A stretch of DNA of 64,000 nt from Pseudomonadota bacterium (GCA_023419315.1 JAEZYE010000036.1:36349-100348); one strand, 5' to 3'. Numbered from the stretch's first letter, positions 39,833-49,320 are shown. The notes: generated by a model from the sequence alone, not told the origin. Made by a program: numbers and translations.

Positions 39833-40635
39833 TGCGGGCGCGGCGCGTGTTCGCCTGGTTGCTGCTGCCGGTTACGGCGTATCTGCTGGTCTGCGTGCTG
39901 CTGTACGTGCAGCAACGTTCGCTGATCTATTTTCCGCAGGCCACGCGCCACGACGGCGCCAACATGGATTTCGCGCTGCAGCGGGACGACATCCGCCTGC
40001 GCGGCTGGGTCGTCAATCCCGGTCAACGTGACGCGTTGATCTATTTCGGCGGCAATGCCGAATCGGTGGAACTCAACCAGCCCGACTTCGAACAACATCT
40101 GCCGAATCGCACGGTGTACCTGCTGCCGTACCGAGGCTACGGAGCCAATGACGGCGAACCGACCGAGCGCGCGCTGGTGGACGATGCACTCGCATTGCAT
40201 GACGAGGTCCGCCGTCGCCATTCTGGCGGCCGAATCGCGGTGATGGGGCGCAGCCTCGGCAGCGGCGTCGCCAGCCAAGTGGCCGCCCAGCGGCCCGTCG
40301 ATGCGCTGGTGCTGGTGACGCCGTTCGCCAGCCTCGCCGCCGTGGCGCAACAGCATTATCGGTGGCTGCCGGTGCGCTGGCTGCTGCGCGACCGGTATGC
40401 ATCCGACCGGCATCTGGCCGATTACACGGGCCGCTGGCTGGTGCTTCGCGCCGGTCGCGATGCGGTTGTGCCGCCTGCCCGCTCGAGCGCCCTGCTCGAT
40501 GCGGCCCAGCACCGGCCGCAGGTCGAGGAATTTCCCGACGCCGGGCATGACGACATCTCGGCCGATCCGCGCTACTGGCAGAGCATTGCGCGGTTCCTGG
40601 TGCGCACCGACGAACCGCGCGCCGCCCCGCCCTAG
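39829..40635 (+). CDS. Membrane-anchored alpha/beta hydrolase
   Basis: The 268-residue protein has an N-terminal transmembrane helix (about residues 8-28) that would place the catalytic domain outside the inner membrane, followed by an alpha/beta hydrolase fold. The nucleophile elbow is GRSLGSGVASQVA (Ser in GRSLGSG), TPFASLAAVAQQHYRWLP follows, and the C-terminal catalytic His lies in DAGHDDISADPRYW. This resembles the BEM46/FrsA-like group, which lacks an assigned substrate. ATG 39829 overlaps DUF1244 as ATGA (a second ATG follows directly). It ends convergently with the kef gene, overlapping by four bases. Confidence 0.9.
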   Translation: MMRARRVFAWLLLPVTAYLLVCVLLYVQQRSLIYFPQATRHDGANMDFALQRDDIRLRGWVVNPGQRDALIYFGGNAESVELNQPDFEQHLPNRTVYLLPYRGYGANDGEPTERALVDDALALHDEVRRRHSGGRIAVMGRSLGSGVASQVAAQRPVDALVLVTPFASLAAVAQQHYRWLPVRWLLRDRYASDRHLADYTGRWLVLRAGRDAVVPPARSSALLDAAQHRPQVEEFPDAGHDDISADPRYWQSIARFLVRTDEPRAAPP

Positions 40636-42470
40636 TCTTCTTCTTCCTCGCCGATGGCCTCGGCGGCTTCCTCGTTGAGGGCGCGTGCTTCGCGGCGCGG
40701 TGGCGTGAACGGCGTCGGTGTGGGCTTGATCGGCGCGTTGCCGCGCATCAGCGGTATGCCGGCGCGTACGTCGCCCGCCGCCATTTCCAGTTCGAACCGT
40801 TCGGCGTCCAGGCGGCGCACTTCGGCGGCGATGCCGGCCGCTTCGTCCTCGGGCACGCCCAGTTCCACCAGTGCAGCCTCGCCGAACTGCACGGCCGATT
40901 CGAATGTTTCGCGAATCTGGAAATCCACCCCCGCTGCAACCAGCTGCAGCGAATGCTCGCGATCGAACGAGCGCACCAGCAGCTTCGCTTGCGGGAATTC
41001 GTGCCTGGCCAGCTCGACGATGCGATTGGCTGCATCGCGCTGATCGACGCAAATGGCAATCGCCCGTGCGGATTCCGCGCCGGAAGCATGCAGTACATCC
41101 AGCCGCGTGCCATCACCGTAATAAATCTTGAAGCCGAATTCCTCGGCGCTGCGGATCATTTCGATGTCATTGTCGATGATGGTCACGTCGACGTCGCGCG
41201 CCAGCAGCGACTGGCTCATCACCTGTCCGAAGCGGCCGAAGCCGATGATGAGCACGCTGCCATGCAGGCCTTCAGCGGCATCCACGCCGTCCAGATTCGC
41301 CTGGGTCTTCGGCGTGAAGCGGCGGAACACCGTCGCCACGAGCGGCGTCAGCGCCATGGACAGCACCACGATCGCGGTCAGGTTGGCGGCCGTGCCGGCG
41401 TCGATGACATGCGCCGCAGCCGCCGCCGCGAACAGGACGAACGCGAACTCGCCGCCTTGCGCCATCACCACCGCGCGATCGATCGCTTCGGCATGGCAGG
41501 TGCGCGTGAGCCGCGCCACGACATAGATCGCGATTGCCTTTACCACCATCATCGCGAGGACCGCCGCGAGGATGAACGTCCAGTTGGCGCGCACGATGGA
41601 CAAGTCCAGCGCCATGCCGACACCCAGGAAGAACAGGCCCAGCAGGATGCCGCGGAAGGGTTCGATGTCCGCTTCGATCTGGTGGCGGAACGTGGACTCG
41701 GACAGCAACACGCCGGCGAGGAATGCGCCCATCGCCATCGACAGGCCGCCCAGCTGCATCAGCAGCGCTGCGCCGAGCACGACCAGCAGTGCGGCGGCGG
41801 TCATCACTTCGCGCGCCTTGGCGGCCGCGAGGATGCGGAACAGCGGATTGAGCAGCCAGATGCCGGCGGCGACCAGTCCGGCCAGCGAAGCCGCCGCGAT
41901 GCCGATGCCGAGCCAGCGCGATTCGCCGCCGCGCGCCGCCACGTCCGGCGACATGAACGCCACGACCGCCAGCAACGGGACGATCAACAGATCTTCGAAC
42001 AGCAGGATCGAAACGATCCGTTGTCCGCGCGGCAGTGCGATGTCGCCGCGTTCGCCCAGCAACTGCATCACCACCGCGGTGGACGTCAGCACGAACCCCA
42101 TCGCGCCGATGAAAGCGACCGGCAGCGAATAGCCGAACGCCAGCCCTACCCCGGTCAACAGAAGCGCGCACAAGAAAATCTGAGCCGTGCCCAGGCCGAA
42201 GATCTCGCCGCGCAGGCTCCACAGATGCGAGGGCCGCATCTCCAGGCCGATGACGAACAGGAACATCACCACGCCCAGTTCGGCCACATGCAGGATGGCC
42301 TGCGCGTCGGCAAACCAGCCCAGACCGAATGGACCGATCAGCAGGCCGGCGGCGAGATAGCCCAGTACCGAGCCCAGGCCGAGGCGGCGGAACAGCGGCA
42401 CCGCGACGACGGCGGCGCCCAGCAATGCGACGACCTTGACCAGGTCGCTGGTGGCGGATTCAACGGACAT
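40632..42470 (-). CDS. Kef-type potassium/proton antiporter
   Basis: The 612-residue protein has an antiporter domain of about 12 helices (residues 8-385, with GYLAAGLLIGPFGLGWF and the long half-helix GMALDLSIVR). An RCK/KTN domain follows from about residue 405 (GSVLIIGFGRFGQVMSQSLLA), ending with a charged glutamate-rich tail. This architecture matches KefB/KefC, which exchange potassium for protons and are gated by glutathione adducts. A KefF/KefG ancillary gene is not adjacent, so glutathione gating cannot be confirmed. The acidic tail (last ~12 residues) is not typical. I leave the symbol open because KefB and KefC cannot be told apart here. Confidence 0.93.
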   Translation of the reverse strand: MSVESATSDLVKVVALLGAAVVAVPLFRRLGLGSVLGYLAAGLLIGPFGLGWFADAQAILHVAELGVVMFLFVIGLEMRPSHLWSLRGEIFGLGTAQIFLCALLLTGVGLAFGYSLPVAFIGAMGFVLTSTAVVMQLLGERGDIALPRGQRIVSILLFEDLLIVPLLAVVAFMSPDVAARGGESRWLGIGIAAASLAGLVAAGIWLLNPLFRILAAAKAREVMTAAALLVVLGAALLMQLGGLSMAMGAFLAGVLLSESTFRHQIEADIEPFRGILLGLFFLGVGMALDLSIVRANWTFILAAVLAMMVVKAIAIYVVARLTRTCHAEAIDRAVVMAQGGEFAFVLFAAAAAAHVIDAGTAANLTAIVVLSMALTPLVATVFRRFTPKTQANLDGVDAAEGLHGSVLIIGFGRFGQVMSQSLLARDVDVTIIDNDIEMIRSAEEFGFKIYYGDGTRLDVLHASGAESARAIAICVDQRDAANRIVELARHEFPQAKLLVRSFDREHSLQLVAAGVDFQIRETFESAVQFGEAALVELGVPEDEAAGIAAEVRRLDAERFELEMAAGDVRAGIPLMRGNAPIKPTPTPFTPPRREARALNEEAAEAIGEEEED

Positions 42471-42523
42471 GCCGGAAGTCTAGCCCGTCCGTGCTTCGTT
42501 TCCCGCATGTCCGAGGGGCAGGA

Positions 42524-43660
42524 TCAGCCCACCGAACAGAACTTCTGGTAGTCGACGTAACCCGGGAATGCGACGCCCTCCGCACAGATCGGGCAATGCG
42601 GATCCGGGCGCAGCCGGGTCTCGCGGAAACGCATGCCGAGCGCGTCGAAATGCAGCAGACGCCCGCTCAACGGTTCGCCCTTCTCCAACAGCAGCTTGAT
42701 CACTTCCGTTGCCTGCAACAGGCCGATGACGCCCGGCAGCACGCCCAGCACACCGGCTTCAGCGCAGTTCGGTGCGAATTCCGGCGGCGGCGGTTCGGGA
42801 AACAGGCAGCGATAGCACGGCTTCCCGCCACGATGGCGACCGGCGTCGAACACGCTCACCTGGCCCTCGAAGCGCTGTACGGCGCCGTAGACCAGCGGCT
42901 TGCCCAGCTTCACGCAGGCATCGTTGAGCAGATAGCGAACGGGGAAGTTGTCCGCGCCGTCCAGCACCACATCGACATCTTCGAGCAGGCGTTCGACGTT
43001 GGCGGCAGTGACGCGTTCGCACACCGCATCGACCTGCGTGCCGGGATTGAGCGCCTGCAGGCTGCTGCGCGCCGATTCGACCTTGGCTTCGCCGATACGC
43101 GCTTCGGTATGCAGGATCTGCCGCTGCAGGTTGCTGCGCTCGACGTGATCGTCATCGGCGATGCGCAGGTGACCGATGCCCGCCGCGGCGAGATAGAAGC
43201 CGGCCGGCGAACCCAGCCCGCCCGCGCCGATCATCAGCACGCGTGCATCGCGCAGGCGGCGCTGGCCTTCGACCCCCACTTCCGGCAACAGCAGGTGGCG
43301 GGAGTAGCGATCGTAGAAGTCGGCGGAGTCGGCATCGAGCACCGGCTTGACCATGCGCCGGCCTTCTTCCTGCCAGCGCGAAGTGCCGCCGAGCACCGAA
43401 TGCAGCCGCGTATAGCCCGCCGCTTCCAGCGCTTTGGCAGTGTCGAGCGAGCGGCCGCCGCGCTGGCAGATGATCACGATGTCGCGATCGCGATCCGGCA
43501 GGAAGCGCGTGGGCTCGGCCAGCAGATCCGCTTTGGCGATGCCCTGCACGCCTTCGGCCTGACCTTGCACGCGTTCGTGTTCCTCGCGCACATCGATGAA
43601 TGCGGCGCCCGCACTGACGTGGGCGTCCACTTCGGAAGGACTGATTTCGCGGATGGCCAT
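42524..43660 (-). CDS. moeB: Rhodanese-MoeB/ThiF adenylyltransferase fusion
   Basis: The 378-residue protein joins a rhodanese domain (residues 1-~105, with the Cys loop CQRGGRS) to a ThiF/MoeB-type E1 domain. The latter has MIGAGGLGSPAGFYLAAAGIG for ATP binding, DHVERSNLQRQILH, and the zinc cysteines in CYRCLFPEPPP and CPIC near the C-terminus. It should adenylate and sulfurate the C-terminal Gly-Gly of a ubiquitin-like carrier, MoaD in molybdopterin synthesis or ThiS in thiamin synthesis. Rhodanese fused at the N-terminus is found in several proteobacterial MoeB-like proteins. It follows moeA by 21 bases, which favours the molybdenum-cofactor role. Confidence 0.92.
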   Translation of the reverse strand: MAIREISPSEVDAHVSAGAAFIDVREEHERVQGQAEGVQGIAKADLLAEPTRFLPDRDRDIVIICQRGGRSLDTAKALEAAGYTRLHSVLGGTSRWQEEGRRMVKPVLDADSADFYDRYSRHLLLPEVGVEGQRRLRDARVLMIGAGGLGSPAGFYLAAAGIGHLRIADDDHVERSNLQRQILHTEARIGEAKVESARSSLQALNPGTQVDAVCERVTAANVERLLEDVDVVLDGADNFPVRYLLNDACVKLGKPLVYGAVQRFEGQVSVFDAGRHRGGKPCYRCLFPEPPPPEFAPNCAEAGVLGVLPGVIGLLQATEVIKLLLEKGEPLSGRLLHFDALGMRFRETRLRPDPHCPICAEGVAFPGYVDYQKFCSVG

Positions 43661-43681
43661 GCGCGGATTATGGCGCAGCGC

Positions 43682-44899
43682 TCAGTACGGCACGACCCCG
43701 ACGACCTCGCCTTCGGCGTAGGCGCGCTCGCCTTCGGGCAGCACGATAAGGGCGTCGCTGTCCGCCGCGCCGCGCAGGCGATGCGAACCGTCGGCGGGAT
43801 TCGGCATCACCCAGAGGCTGCCGTCCTCGCGCGGTTGCAGCCGGCCACGCAGGAATTCATGACGCGCGTGGCGCTTCTGCCACGGCGCCGCCAGTCGTGC
43901 ATGCCAACGCGGGCGCGTGGCGCGGCCCTGCATGGCGTCCAGCAGCGGAATGGCGAATGCCTGGAACGTTGCCAGGACAGACACCGGGTTTCCCGGCAGC
44001 CCGAGCACCAGCGTCCTGTCCAGTTCGCCGAACAGCACCGGCATGCCCGGCTTGATCCGCGTCTTCCAGAAATGGATGCGCCCCGCCGAGCCCAGGAACG
44101 CAGGCAGGTAATCCTTCTCACCCGCCGATACGCCGCCGCAGGTCAGCACCAGGTCGAACGCCGACGCCGCGTCGCTCAACATGACGCGCACGCGCTCCGG
44201 GTCATCGGGCAGTGTCGGCCAGGCGGTCGGCTCCAGGCCCTGCTGACGCAACAGCCCCATCAGCAGTTCGCGGTTGCTGTTGTAGATCTGGCCTTCGCGC
44301 AGCGGCATGCCGGGCTCGATCAGTTCGTCGCCCGTGGTGAAGACCGCGACGGTCGGGCGTCGCGTCACCACGACATCGGCCAGCCCCAGCGCCGAAAGCA
44401 GGCTGGCGCGGGAAGGCGTGAGCACATCGCCGGCCGAAAGAATCGACGCGCCGCTTGCGACGTCTTCGCCCTTCAGACCGACATTCGCGCCGCGCGCAGG
44501 CAACTCGGCAAGTTCGACGGCCCCGTCCAGTTCGCGGGTGTTTTCCTTGATGACGACGGTGTCGGCGTCGGCCGGCATCGGCGCGCCCGTGGTGATGCGC
44601 ACGCATTCGCCGACGGCCAGCGGCAGTCGCAAATCCACACCGGCAAATTGTTCGCCGGCCAATCGCAACTTCAACGTCCCCTGCCCGGCCAGATCCGCAT
44701 GCCTGAAGGCGAAGCCGTCCATGCGGCTGTTGTCGAAGGGCGGCAGATCGATGGGGGCGGCAATGGCCTCGGCCAGCACGCGGCCATCGGCGCGGCGAAT
44801 CGGAATCCGTTCGCTTTCCAGCCGCCGCGTGATTCCCGCCGCCTGCACCAGACCCAGCGCTTCCTCGTAGCCGATGCGGGTGGGGAACGTCGAATCCAT
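43682..44899 (-). CDS. moeA: Molybdopterin molybdenumtransferase MoeA
   Basis: This 405-residue protein inserts molybdate into adenylated molybdopterin. Signatures are PPFDNSRMDGFAFRHADL, GECVRITTGAPMPADADTVV, FTTGDELIEPGMPLREGQIYNSNRELL and the MPT-binding TCGGVSAGEKDYLPAFL with LVLGLPGNPVSVLATF. ATG 44899 lies two bases after the der stop, so it is translated directly after Der. Length agrees with E. coli MoeA (411). It is followed by moeB. Confidence 0.96.
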   Translation of the reverse strand: MDSTFPTRIGYEEALGLVQAAGITRRLESERIPIRRADGRVLAEAIAAPIDLPPFDNSRMDGFAFRHADLAGQGTLKLRLAGEQFAGVDLRLPLAVGECVRITTGAPMPADADTVVIKENTRELDGAVELAELPARGANVGLKGEDVASGASILSAGDVLTPSRASLLSALGLADVVVTRRPTVAVFTTGDELIEPGMPLREGQIYNSNRELLMGLLRQQGLEPTAWPTLPDDPERVRVMLSDAASAFDLVLTCGGVSAGEKDYLPAFLGSAGRIHFWKTRIKPGMPVLFGELDRTLVLGLPGNPVSVLATFQAFAIPLLDAMQGRATRPRWHARLAAPWQKRHARHEFLRGRLQPREDGSLWVMPNPADGSHRLRGAADSDALIVLPEGERAYAEGEVVGVVPY

Positions 44900-44901
44900 G
44901 T

Positions 44902-46302
44902 TTACTTGCTGCGCTTCACGTGCCGGATCAGGCGACGCTTGCGTGCAATCTGGCGGTCGCTCAATTCGTTCTTCTTGCCTTCGTAAGGATTGGTGCCTTC
45001 CTTGAAGACAAACCGCACCGGTGTACCGACGAGCTTGAAGCGCTTGCGGAAGAAGTTCTCCAGATAGCGCTTGTAGGACTCGGGAAGCACGCGCAGGCGA
45101 TTGCCGTGCACGATGAAGGTCGGTGGGTTGTTGCCACCCGGATGCACGTAGCGCAGCTTGGACACCAGCCCGCGGATACTCGGTGGCGGATTGGTTTCGT
45201 AAGCGATTTCCAGCGCCTTGTTGATCTCGCTGGTGCTGAACTCGCGCGTCGCCGAAGCGTGCGCGCGATGGATGGCCGCGAACAGTTCGCGCAATCCCGA
45301 ACCGTGCTTGGCGGAAATGCGCACCGCCTCGGCCCAGTCGACGAAGCTCAACTTGCGCGCCAGCAGCGCCTCGGCCTGCTCGCGCTGATAGGTGGTCAGG
45401 CCATCCCACTTGTTGATTGCCACGACCAGCGCACGACCCGCATCCAGAATGGCGCCGAGCACGCTGGCGTCCTGATCGGTGACGCCTTCGGTGGCGTCCA
45501 GCAGCAGCACTGCCACCTGGCAATGTTCGATGGATTGCAGCGTCTTGACCACGCTGAACTTCTCGACCACTTCATCCACGCGCGACTTGCGGCGCAGGCC
45601 GGCAGTGTCGATCAACCGGTACTGGCGGCCATCACGTTCGAGATCAACGGCGATCGAATCACGCGTGGTGCCCGGGACATCGGACGCGATCATCCGCTCC
45701 TCGCCCAGCAACCGGTTGACCAGCGTGGACTTGCCCACGTTCGGCCGACCGACGAACGCGATCCGCATGCGTGCCGGATCGTCGTCCAGCGCTTCGGCGT
45801 CACCTTCCTCCGGCAGCCGCCCGAGCACCTCTTCGATCAGATCGTCGATGCCCTGCCGATGCGATGCGGAAATGGTGATGACGTCGTCGAACCCGTAGCG
45901 CGCAAACTCGGCGCGGGCGCCGGCTTCATCGACGCCGTCAATCTTGTTGATCACCAGCAAGGTCGGTCGGGCCGCCTTGCGCAGCCAGCGCAGGATGTCG
46001 TCATCCAGTGCGGAAGCGCCTTCACGGCCGTCCACGATGAAAAGAACGAGGTCGGCTTCTTCCGCGGCCGCGCGTGCCTGCCGCGCGGTGGCGCCGGCCA
46101 GACCTTCTTCCTCGCCGGCGATGCCGCCGGTATCTACAACCGCAAAGGAACGTTCGTCCGCCGGACGGCATACACCGTAGTGGCGATCACGCGTGACGCC
46201 GGGCTGGTCGTGGACCAGAGCGTCGCGACTGCGCGTCAGCGCATTGAACAGTGTCGATTTGCCGACATTCGGCCGGCCCACCAGGGCAACGAGGGGAAGC
46301 AT
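44902..46302 (-). CDS. der: Ribosome-assembly GTPase Der (EngA)
   Basis: The 466-residue protein has two tandem GTPase domains, each with its own P-loop: GRPNVGKSTLFNAL near residue 10 and GRPNVGKSTLVNRL near residue 185. DTGGI, NKID, DTAGLRRKSRVDE and NKWD follow, and then a KH-like C-terminal domain (IHGNRLRVLPESYKRYLENFFRKRF type) and a basic tail. It is essential for 50S subunit maturation. ATG 46302 is preceded by GAATTCCC without strong ribosome binding; frames upstream do not match. It follows bamB after a hairpin terminator, as in many gammaproteobacteria. Confidence 0.98.
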   Translation of the reverse strand: MLPLVALVGRPNVGKSTLFNALTRSRDALVHDQPGVTRDRHYGVCRPADERSFAVVDTGGIAGEEEGLAGATARQARAAAEEADLVLFIVDGREGASALDDDILRWLRKAARPTLLVINKIDGVDEAGARAEFARYGFDDVITISASHRQGIDDLIEEVLGRLPEEGDAEALDDDPARMRIAFVGRPNVGKSTLVNRLLGEERMIASDVPGTTRDSIAVDLERDGRQYRLIDTAGLRRKSRVDEVVEKFSVVKTLQSIEHCQVAVLLLDATEGVTDQDASVLGAILDAGRALVVAINKWDGLTTYQREQAEALLARKLSFVDWAEAVRISAKHGSGLRELFAAIHRAHASATREFSTSEINKALEIAYETNPPPSIRGLVSKLRYVHPGGNNPPTFIVHGNRLRVLPESYKRYLENFFRKRFKLVGTPVRFVFKEGTNPYEGKKNELSDRQIARKRRLIRHVKRSK

Positions 46303-46426
46303 GGGAATTCTTGGGCGAAAGCGGGAGGACCGTGAGGTCCTTGGACAGCACGACGCTGGCCGTGCGCGGGTCGCCATGGTATCGGGAAGCGGCATCGGTC
46401 GCCATCAAGCAGGCGGATGCGTCCCG

Positions 46427-46467
46427 GAAACAACACGCCCCCGGCGCCTTGCGGCGCCAGGGGCGTG
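46427..46467 (-). terminator. Hairpin terminator after bamB
   Basis: CACGCCCC (46434-46441) with GGGGCGTG (46460-46467), and inside it GGCGCC with GGCGCC around a TTGC loop, form a long GC-rich stem with one mismatch. On the minus strand TTGTTT follows. It lies about 15 bases beyond the bamB stop and probably limits read-through into der. Confidence 0.75.
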
Positions 46468-46481
46468 CGGAAAACGAAGCT

Positions 46482-47801
46482 TTACTGGATGCGGAACGCG
46501 GTGATCTGGCCGTCCACGTTCTGGACGATCAGCACCCCGTCCTCGACCAGCGGCTTGGCGCGGATCGGATCGCCACCGGCGCGCTCACGGGCCGCAAACT
46601 CGCCGTTCTCGATTTTCAGCCAGTGCACGTAACCATCCAGATCGCCCACCACGGCGTAGTCGCCATGGACCGTCGGTGCGCTCAGCGAGCGTCGCGCCAG
46701 CGACGGGTTCGACCAGCTGGCATCACCGGTGTAACGATCCAGACCCCACACCGTGCCGGCATTGTCGGACACCACGACATAGCTGCTGGTCACGCCCATG
46801 CCGCCGGCGCCACCGTGATCCTTGCGCCACAGCGGACGACCGCTCGGGCCTTCCACCGCAACGGTCTGGCCCTTGAAGCTGGTCGCGAACAGCGAGGTGC
46901 CGTCCAGCACCGGCGCACCGTCCACATCGGCCATGCGTTCCAGCTCCGTGCGGCCTTCCGGATTGGCGACCGGCAGCGACCAGGCCTGGCGACCATCGTT
47001 CAGCGAGAGCGCGGTCATCGTGCCGTCGTCATTGCCGACGAACACCACGCCCGGTCCCAAAGTGACCGGCGCGTTCCCACGAACGGTCAGGCTGGGCAGT
47101 TCGCTGGTCCAGAACCAGCGGCGTTCACCGGTGGCAGCATCGAGCGCAGTGACCCGGCCGTCGTTGCTGCGAACCACGACCATGCCCTGGCCCACGCTTG
47201 GCGCAGTGATGACTTCGTTGGGAACGCGGGCGCGCCATTTTTCCGTACCGCTGGCGGCGTCGAGCGCGATTACGCGGCCATCCAGCGTACCGATGACCAC
47301 CAGCCCATCGCCCGCGCCTGGTCCACCGGAAAACCGCCACTCGATCTTCTGCTTGGCAGCCTTCTTCGCAAGCTTGGCGGCTTCCTTGCGCGCGCGCTTG
47401 GCGGCCTTGGTTTCCTCTTCATCCGCGTCAGGGACATCCGCCACCTGATCCGGCTGCGCCGATTCGCCGCCCCGGGTTTTCTCGGGCTTGTATTCCCAGA
47501 CCTGGCGGCCGGTCTGGAGGTCGTAGGCGTGCACCTCGCCCTCGGCTGCGGCGGCATACACACGGCCATCGGCAACGGCCGGACCCTGCTGCAAACCCAG
47601 GCGGCCTTCGCCCTTGCCTGCGCCGACGCTCCAGATCTTGGCGATCTTCACCGACGGCGTGATGTCGACGAGTTCGGCCGGATCGGTCGGCTTTTCGTCC
47701 TTCTTGCCGCCAAACCATCCCTTGATCGTGCTGCAACCGGAGAGCGCGAACAGCACTGCTGCCGCCATCACCCAGTGCTTCACCACGTGCTTGTTCGTCA
47801 T
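46482..47801 (-). CDS. bamB: Outer-membrane assembly lipoprotein BamB
   Basis: The 439-residue lipoprotein (lipobox ALSGC, Cys23) is a PQQ-like beta-propeller. Repeats such as DGRVYAAAAEGEVHAYDLQTGRQVWEY, GRVIALDAASGTEKW and GRVTALDAATGERRW recur along the chain. BamB helps the Bam complex insert outer-membrane proteins. Residues ~107-153 contain an inserted, lysine/alanine-rich, probably helical segment (with KAAKRARKEAAKLAKKAAK), lengthening the protein by about 45 residues over E. coli BamB (392). ATG 47801 shares one base with the yfgM stop. Neighbours yfgM and der are the usual ones. Confidence 0.96.
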   Translation of the reverse strand: MTNKHVVKHWVMAAAVLFALSGCSTIKGWFGGKKDEKPTDPAELVDITPSVKIAKIWSVGAGKGEGRLGLQQGPAVADGRVYAAAAEGEVHAYDLQTGRQVWEYKPEKTRGGESAQPDQVADVPDADEEETKAAKRARKEAAKLAKKAAKQKIEWRFSGGPGAGDGLVVIGTLDGRVIALDAASGTEKWRARVPNEVITAPSVGQGMVVVRSNDGRVTALDAATGERRWFWTSELPSLTVRGNAPVTLGPGVVFVGNDDGTMTALSLNDGRQAWSLPVANPEGRTELERMADVDGAPVLDGTSLFATSFKGQTVAVEGPSGRPLWRKDHGGAGGMGVTSSYVVVSDNAGTVWGLDRYTGDASWSNPSLARRSLSAPTVHGDYAVVGDLDGYVHWLKIENGEFAARERAGGDPIRAKPLVEDGVLIVQNVDGQITAFRIQ

Positions 47802-48436
47802 CAGGCCTGCTCCCCGCTCTTCGGCGGAGTACCGCCCACTTCGGTCAGTTTGAGTTCCACCACCCGACGCTGCGGCGCGGCGACGTCCAGCGACGTGAGC
47901 GCCTTGGTGTAGGCCTCGCGTGCTTCAGCCAGCTTGCCGGCCGCCGTCAATGCATCACCGCGGATTTCGAGGCTGCTCGAATCCGTCGCGTTGCCGATCA
48001 GCTTCAGCGCTTCGTCGTGCTTGCCGGCATCGATCAGCAGGCGGGCCAGCCTTTGCGTCACGACCGTCTGAAGTGCCGGTTCCGGCTGGACGGCACGCAA
48101 GGTGGCAATGGCCGCATCGCGCTGACCACCATCCACCTGGGCCTTGGCCAGTTGAAGCGCGGCGAGATCGGCATAGACGCCATCCCGCTCGCCAAGCGCG
48201 GCGACGGCCGCTTCGGCCTTCTTCAGATCCTTGCCGGCAATACTCTCCATTGCCTTGCGATATTCCAGATTGGCCTGCTCTTTCTTGTGCTGGCGGTCGT
48301 TCTGCCACCATTGCCAGCCAAAGATGACCGCAAGACCCAAGGCCACGCCGCCAATGAGGCCGGCGCCGTTGTTCCTGAGCCAATTGCGGACGCGTTCGCT
48401 TTGTTCGTGCTCGTCGAGCAGATCGTCAATCGCCAT
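47801..48436 (-). CDS. yfgM: YfgM-like SecYEG-associated protein
   Basis: The 211-residue protein has a short cytoplasmic N-terminus, one transmembrane helix (about residues 25-42, GLIGGVALGLAVIFGWQWW) and a periplasmic TPR-like domain. YfgM works with the SecYEG translocon and the chaperone PpiD during export. The pattern RVRNWLRNNGAG...NDRQHKKEQANLEYRKAM is typical. It is followed immediately by bamB (TGATG) and preceded by rodZ. Confidence 0.93.
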   Translation of the reverse strand: MAIDDLLDEHEQSERVRNWLRNNGAGLIGGVALGLAVIFGWQWWQNDRQHKKEQANLEYRKAMESIAGKDLKKAEAAVAALGERDGVYADLAALQLAKAQVDGGQRDAAIATLRAVQPEPALQTVVTQRLARLLIDAGKHDEALKLIGNATDSSSLEIRGDALTAAGKLAEAREAYTKALTSLDVAAPQRRVVELKLTEVGGTPPKSGEQA

Positions 48437-48495
48437 GCGTACTCTTGCCCCGTCACGCGGGGTCTTGGATTTGGTTGGACAAACCCGCGGGCGGG

Positions 48496-49320
48496 TCAGT
48501 CGGCGACCGGCGCGAGGGAACCGTCAGAGGATACCGTAAAGCGCGCAACATTCGCTCGCCTGTACGGCGAGAGATCCACCGTATGGCCGGCATGCTGAAC
48601 CTCCACCGCCGACGCATTGCCCAGCACGATGCGGCCCACCTGGCCCGCTTCATAGCTGCGCTGCTCGCCTGCGCGGAGCAACGCCTGCTCGAGGCTCTTG
48701 CCGTCCGGGCCAATGATCTGGACCCAGCTGTCACCCGTGAAGTTCAAGCTCAGGGCGGACGCCGTGGTCGCGCGCGGCATCGGCGGTGTCAGGGATGCGA
48801 CGTAAGGCGTCGCCGCATTCGGCTCCGGCGTGGATGCGGGTGCCACCGGCGGACGTTGCGTCGAGGAGTTCCGGGGCGGCACGACATCGAGCGAAGCCGT
48901 CGCCTGGCCGTTCTCTCCCAGGTGCGGGCGAGTCGCCATCCATATCGGCGTGGCGATGACCGCGGTAATCACGACGTAGACGGCACGACGCTTCACGTTC
49001 TCGAAAATGCGGCGGGCGGTCGGCGTGTAGCTGTGGCTGACCAGCTCCGCAGGACGGACCGCTTCCATCTGCGCCTGCGCGAGATAGGGATCGATATCGA
49101 CCTTCAGCAGCTTGGCGTAGCTGCGCAACTGACCGCGCACGAACACCGGCGCACCGAGTTGCGCCCACTGTTCCCCTTCCAGCGCCTGCAGCACCCTCAC
49201 CGGCATCTTCAAACGGTTGCTGACGTCCTGAAGGCTCAGGCCCGCCGACTCGCGCGCATTCCGGAGGAACGCACCGCACCCCTGCAGATGTTGCATGTCA
49301 ATCGAGTTGGAACCCGTCAT
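48496..49320 (-). CDS. rodZ: RodZ-like cell-shape protein
   Basis: The 274-residue protein has a cytoplasmic Xre-type helix-turn-helix (residues ~14-75, LRNARESAGLSLQDVSNRLKMP) and a single transmembrane helix (about 111-129). A proline-rich periplasmic linker then leads to a DUF4115 domain (SLNFTGDSWVQIIGPDGKSL). RodZ links MreB filaments to the membrane and controls rod shape. ATG 49320 overlaps the pilF stop (ATGA). Unlike E. coli, no ispG or hisS gene lies between it and yfgM; the 59-base gap has a small GCCCCG hairpin only. Confidence 0.93.
   Translation of the reverse strand: MTGSNSIDMQHLQGCGAFLRNARESAGLSLQDVSNRLKMPVRVLQALEGEQWAQLGAPVFVRGQLRSYAKLLKVDIDPYLAQAQMEAVRPAELVSHSYTPTARRIFENVKRRAVYVVITAVIATPIWMATRPHLGENGQATASLDVVPPRNSSTQRPPVAPASTPEPNAATPYVASLTPPMPRATTASALSLNFTGDSWVQIIGPDGKSLEQALLRAGEQRSYEAGQVGRIVLGNASAVEVQHAGHTVDLSPYRRANVARFTVSSDGSLAPVAD

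Noticed and set aside
42491..44986. A plus-strand open frame of ~831 codons opposite moeB and moeA
   Set aside because: It has biased composition and no family motif, and both opposite-strand genes have full motif sets. Shadow frame.
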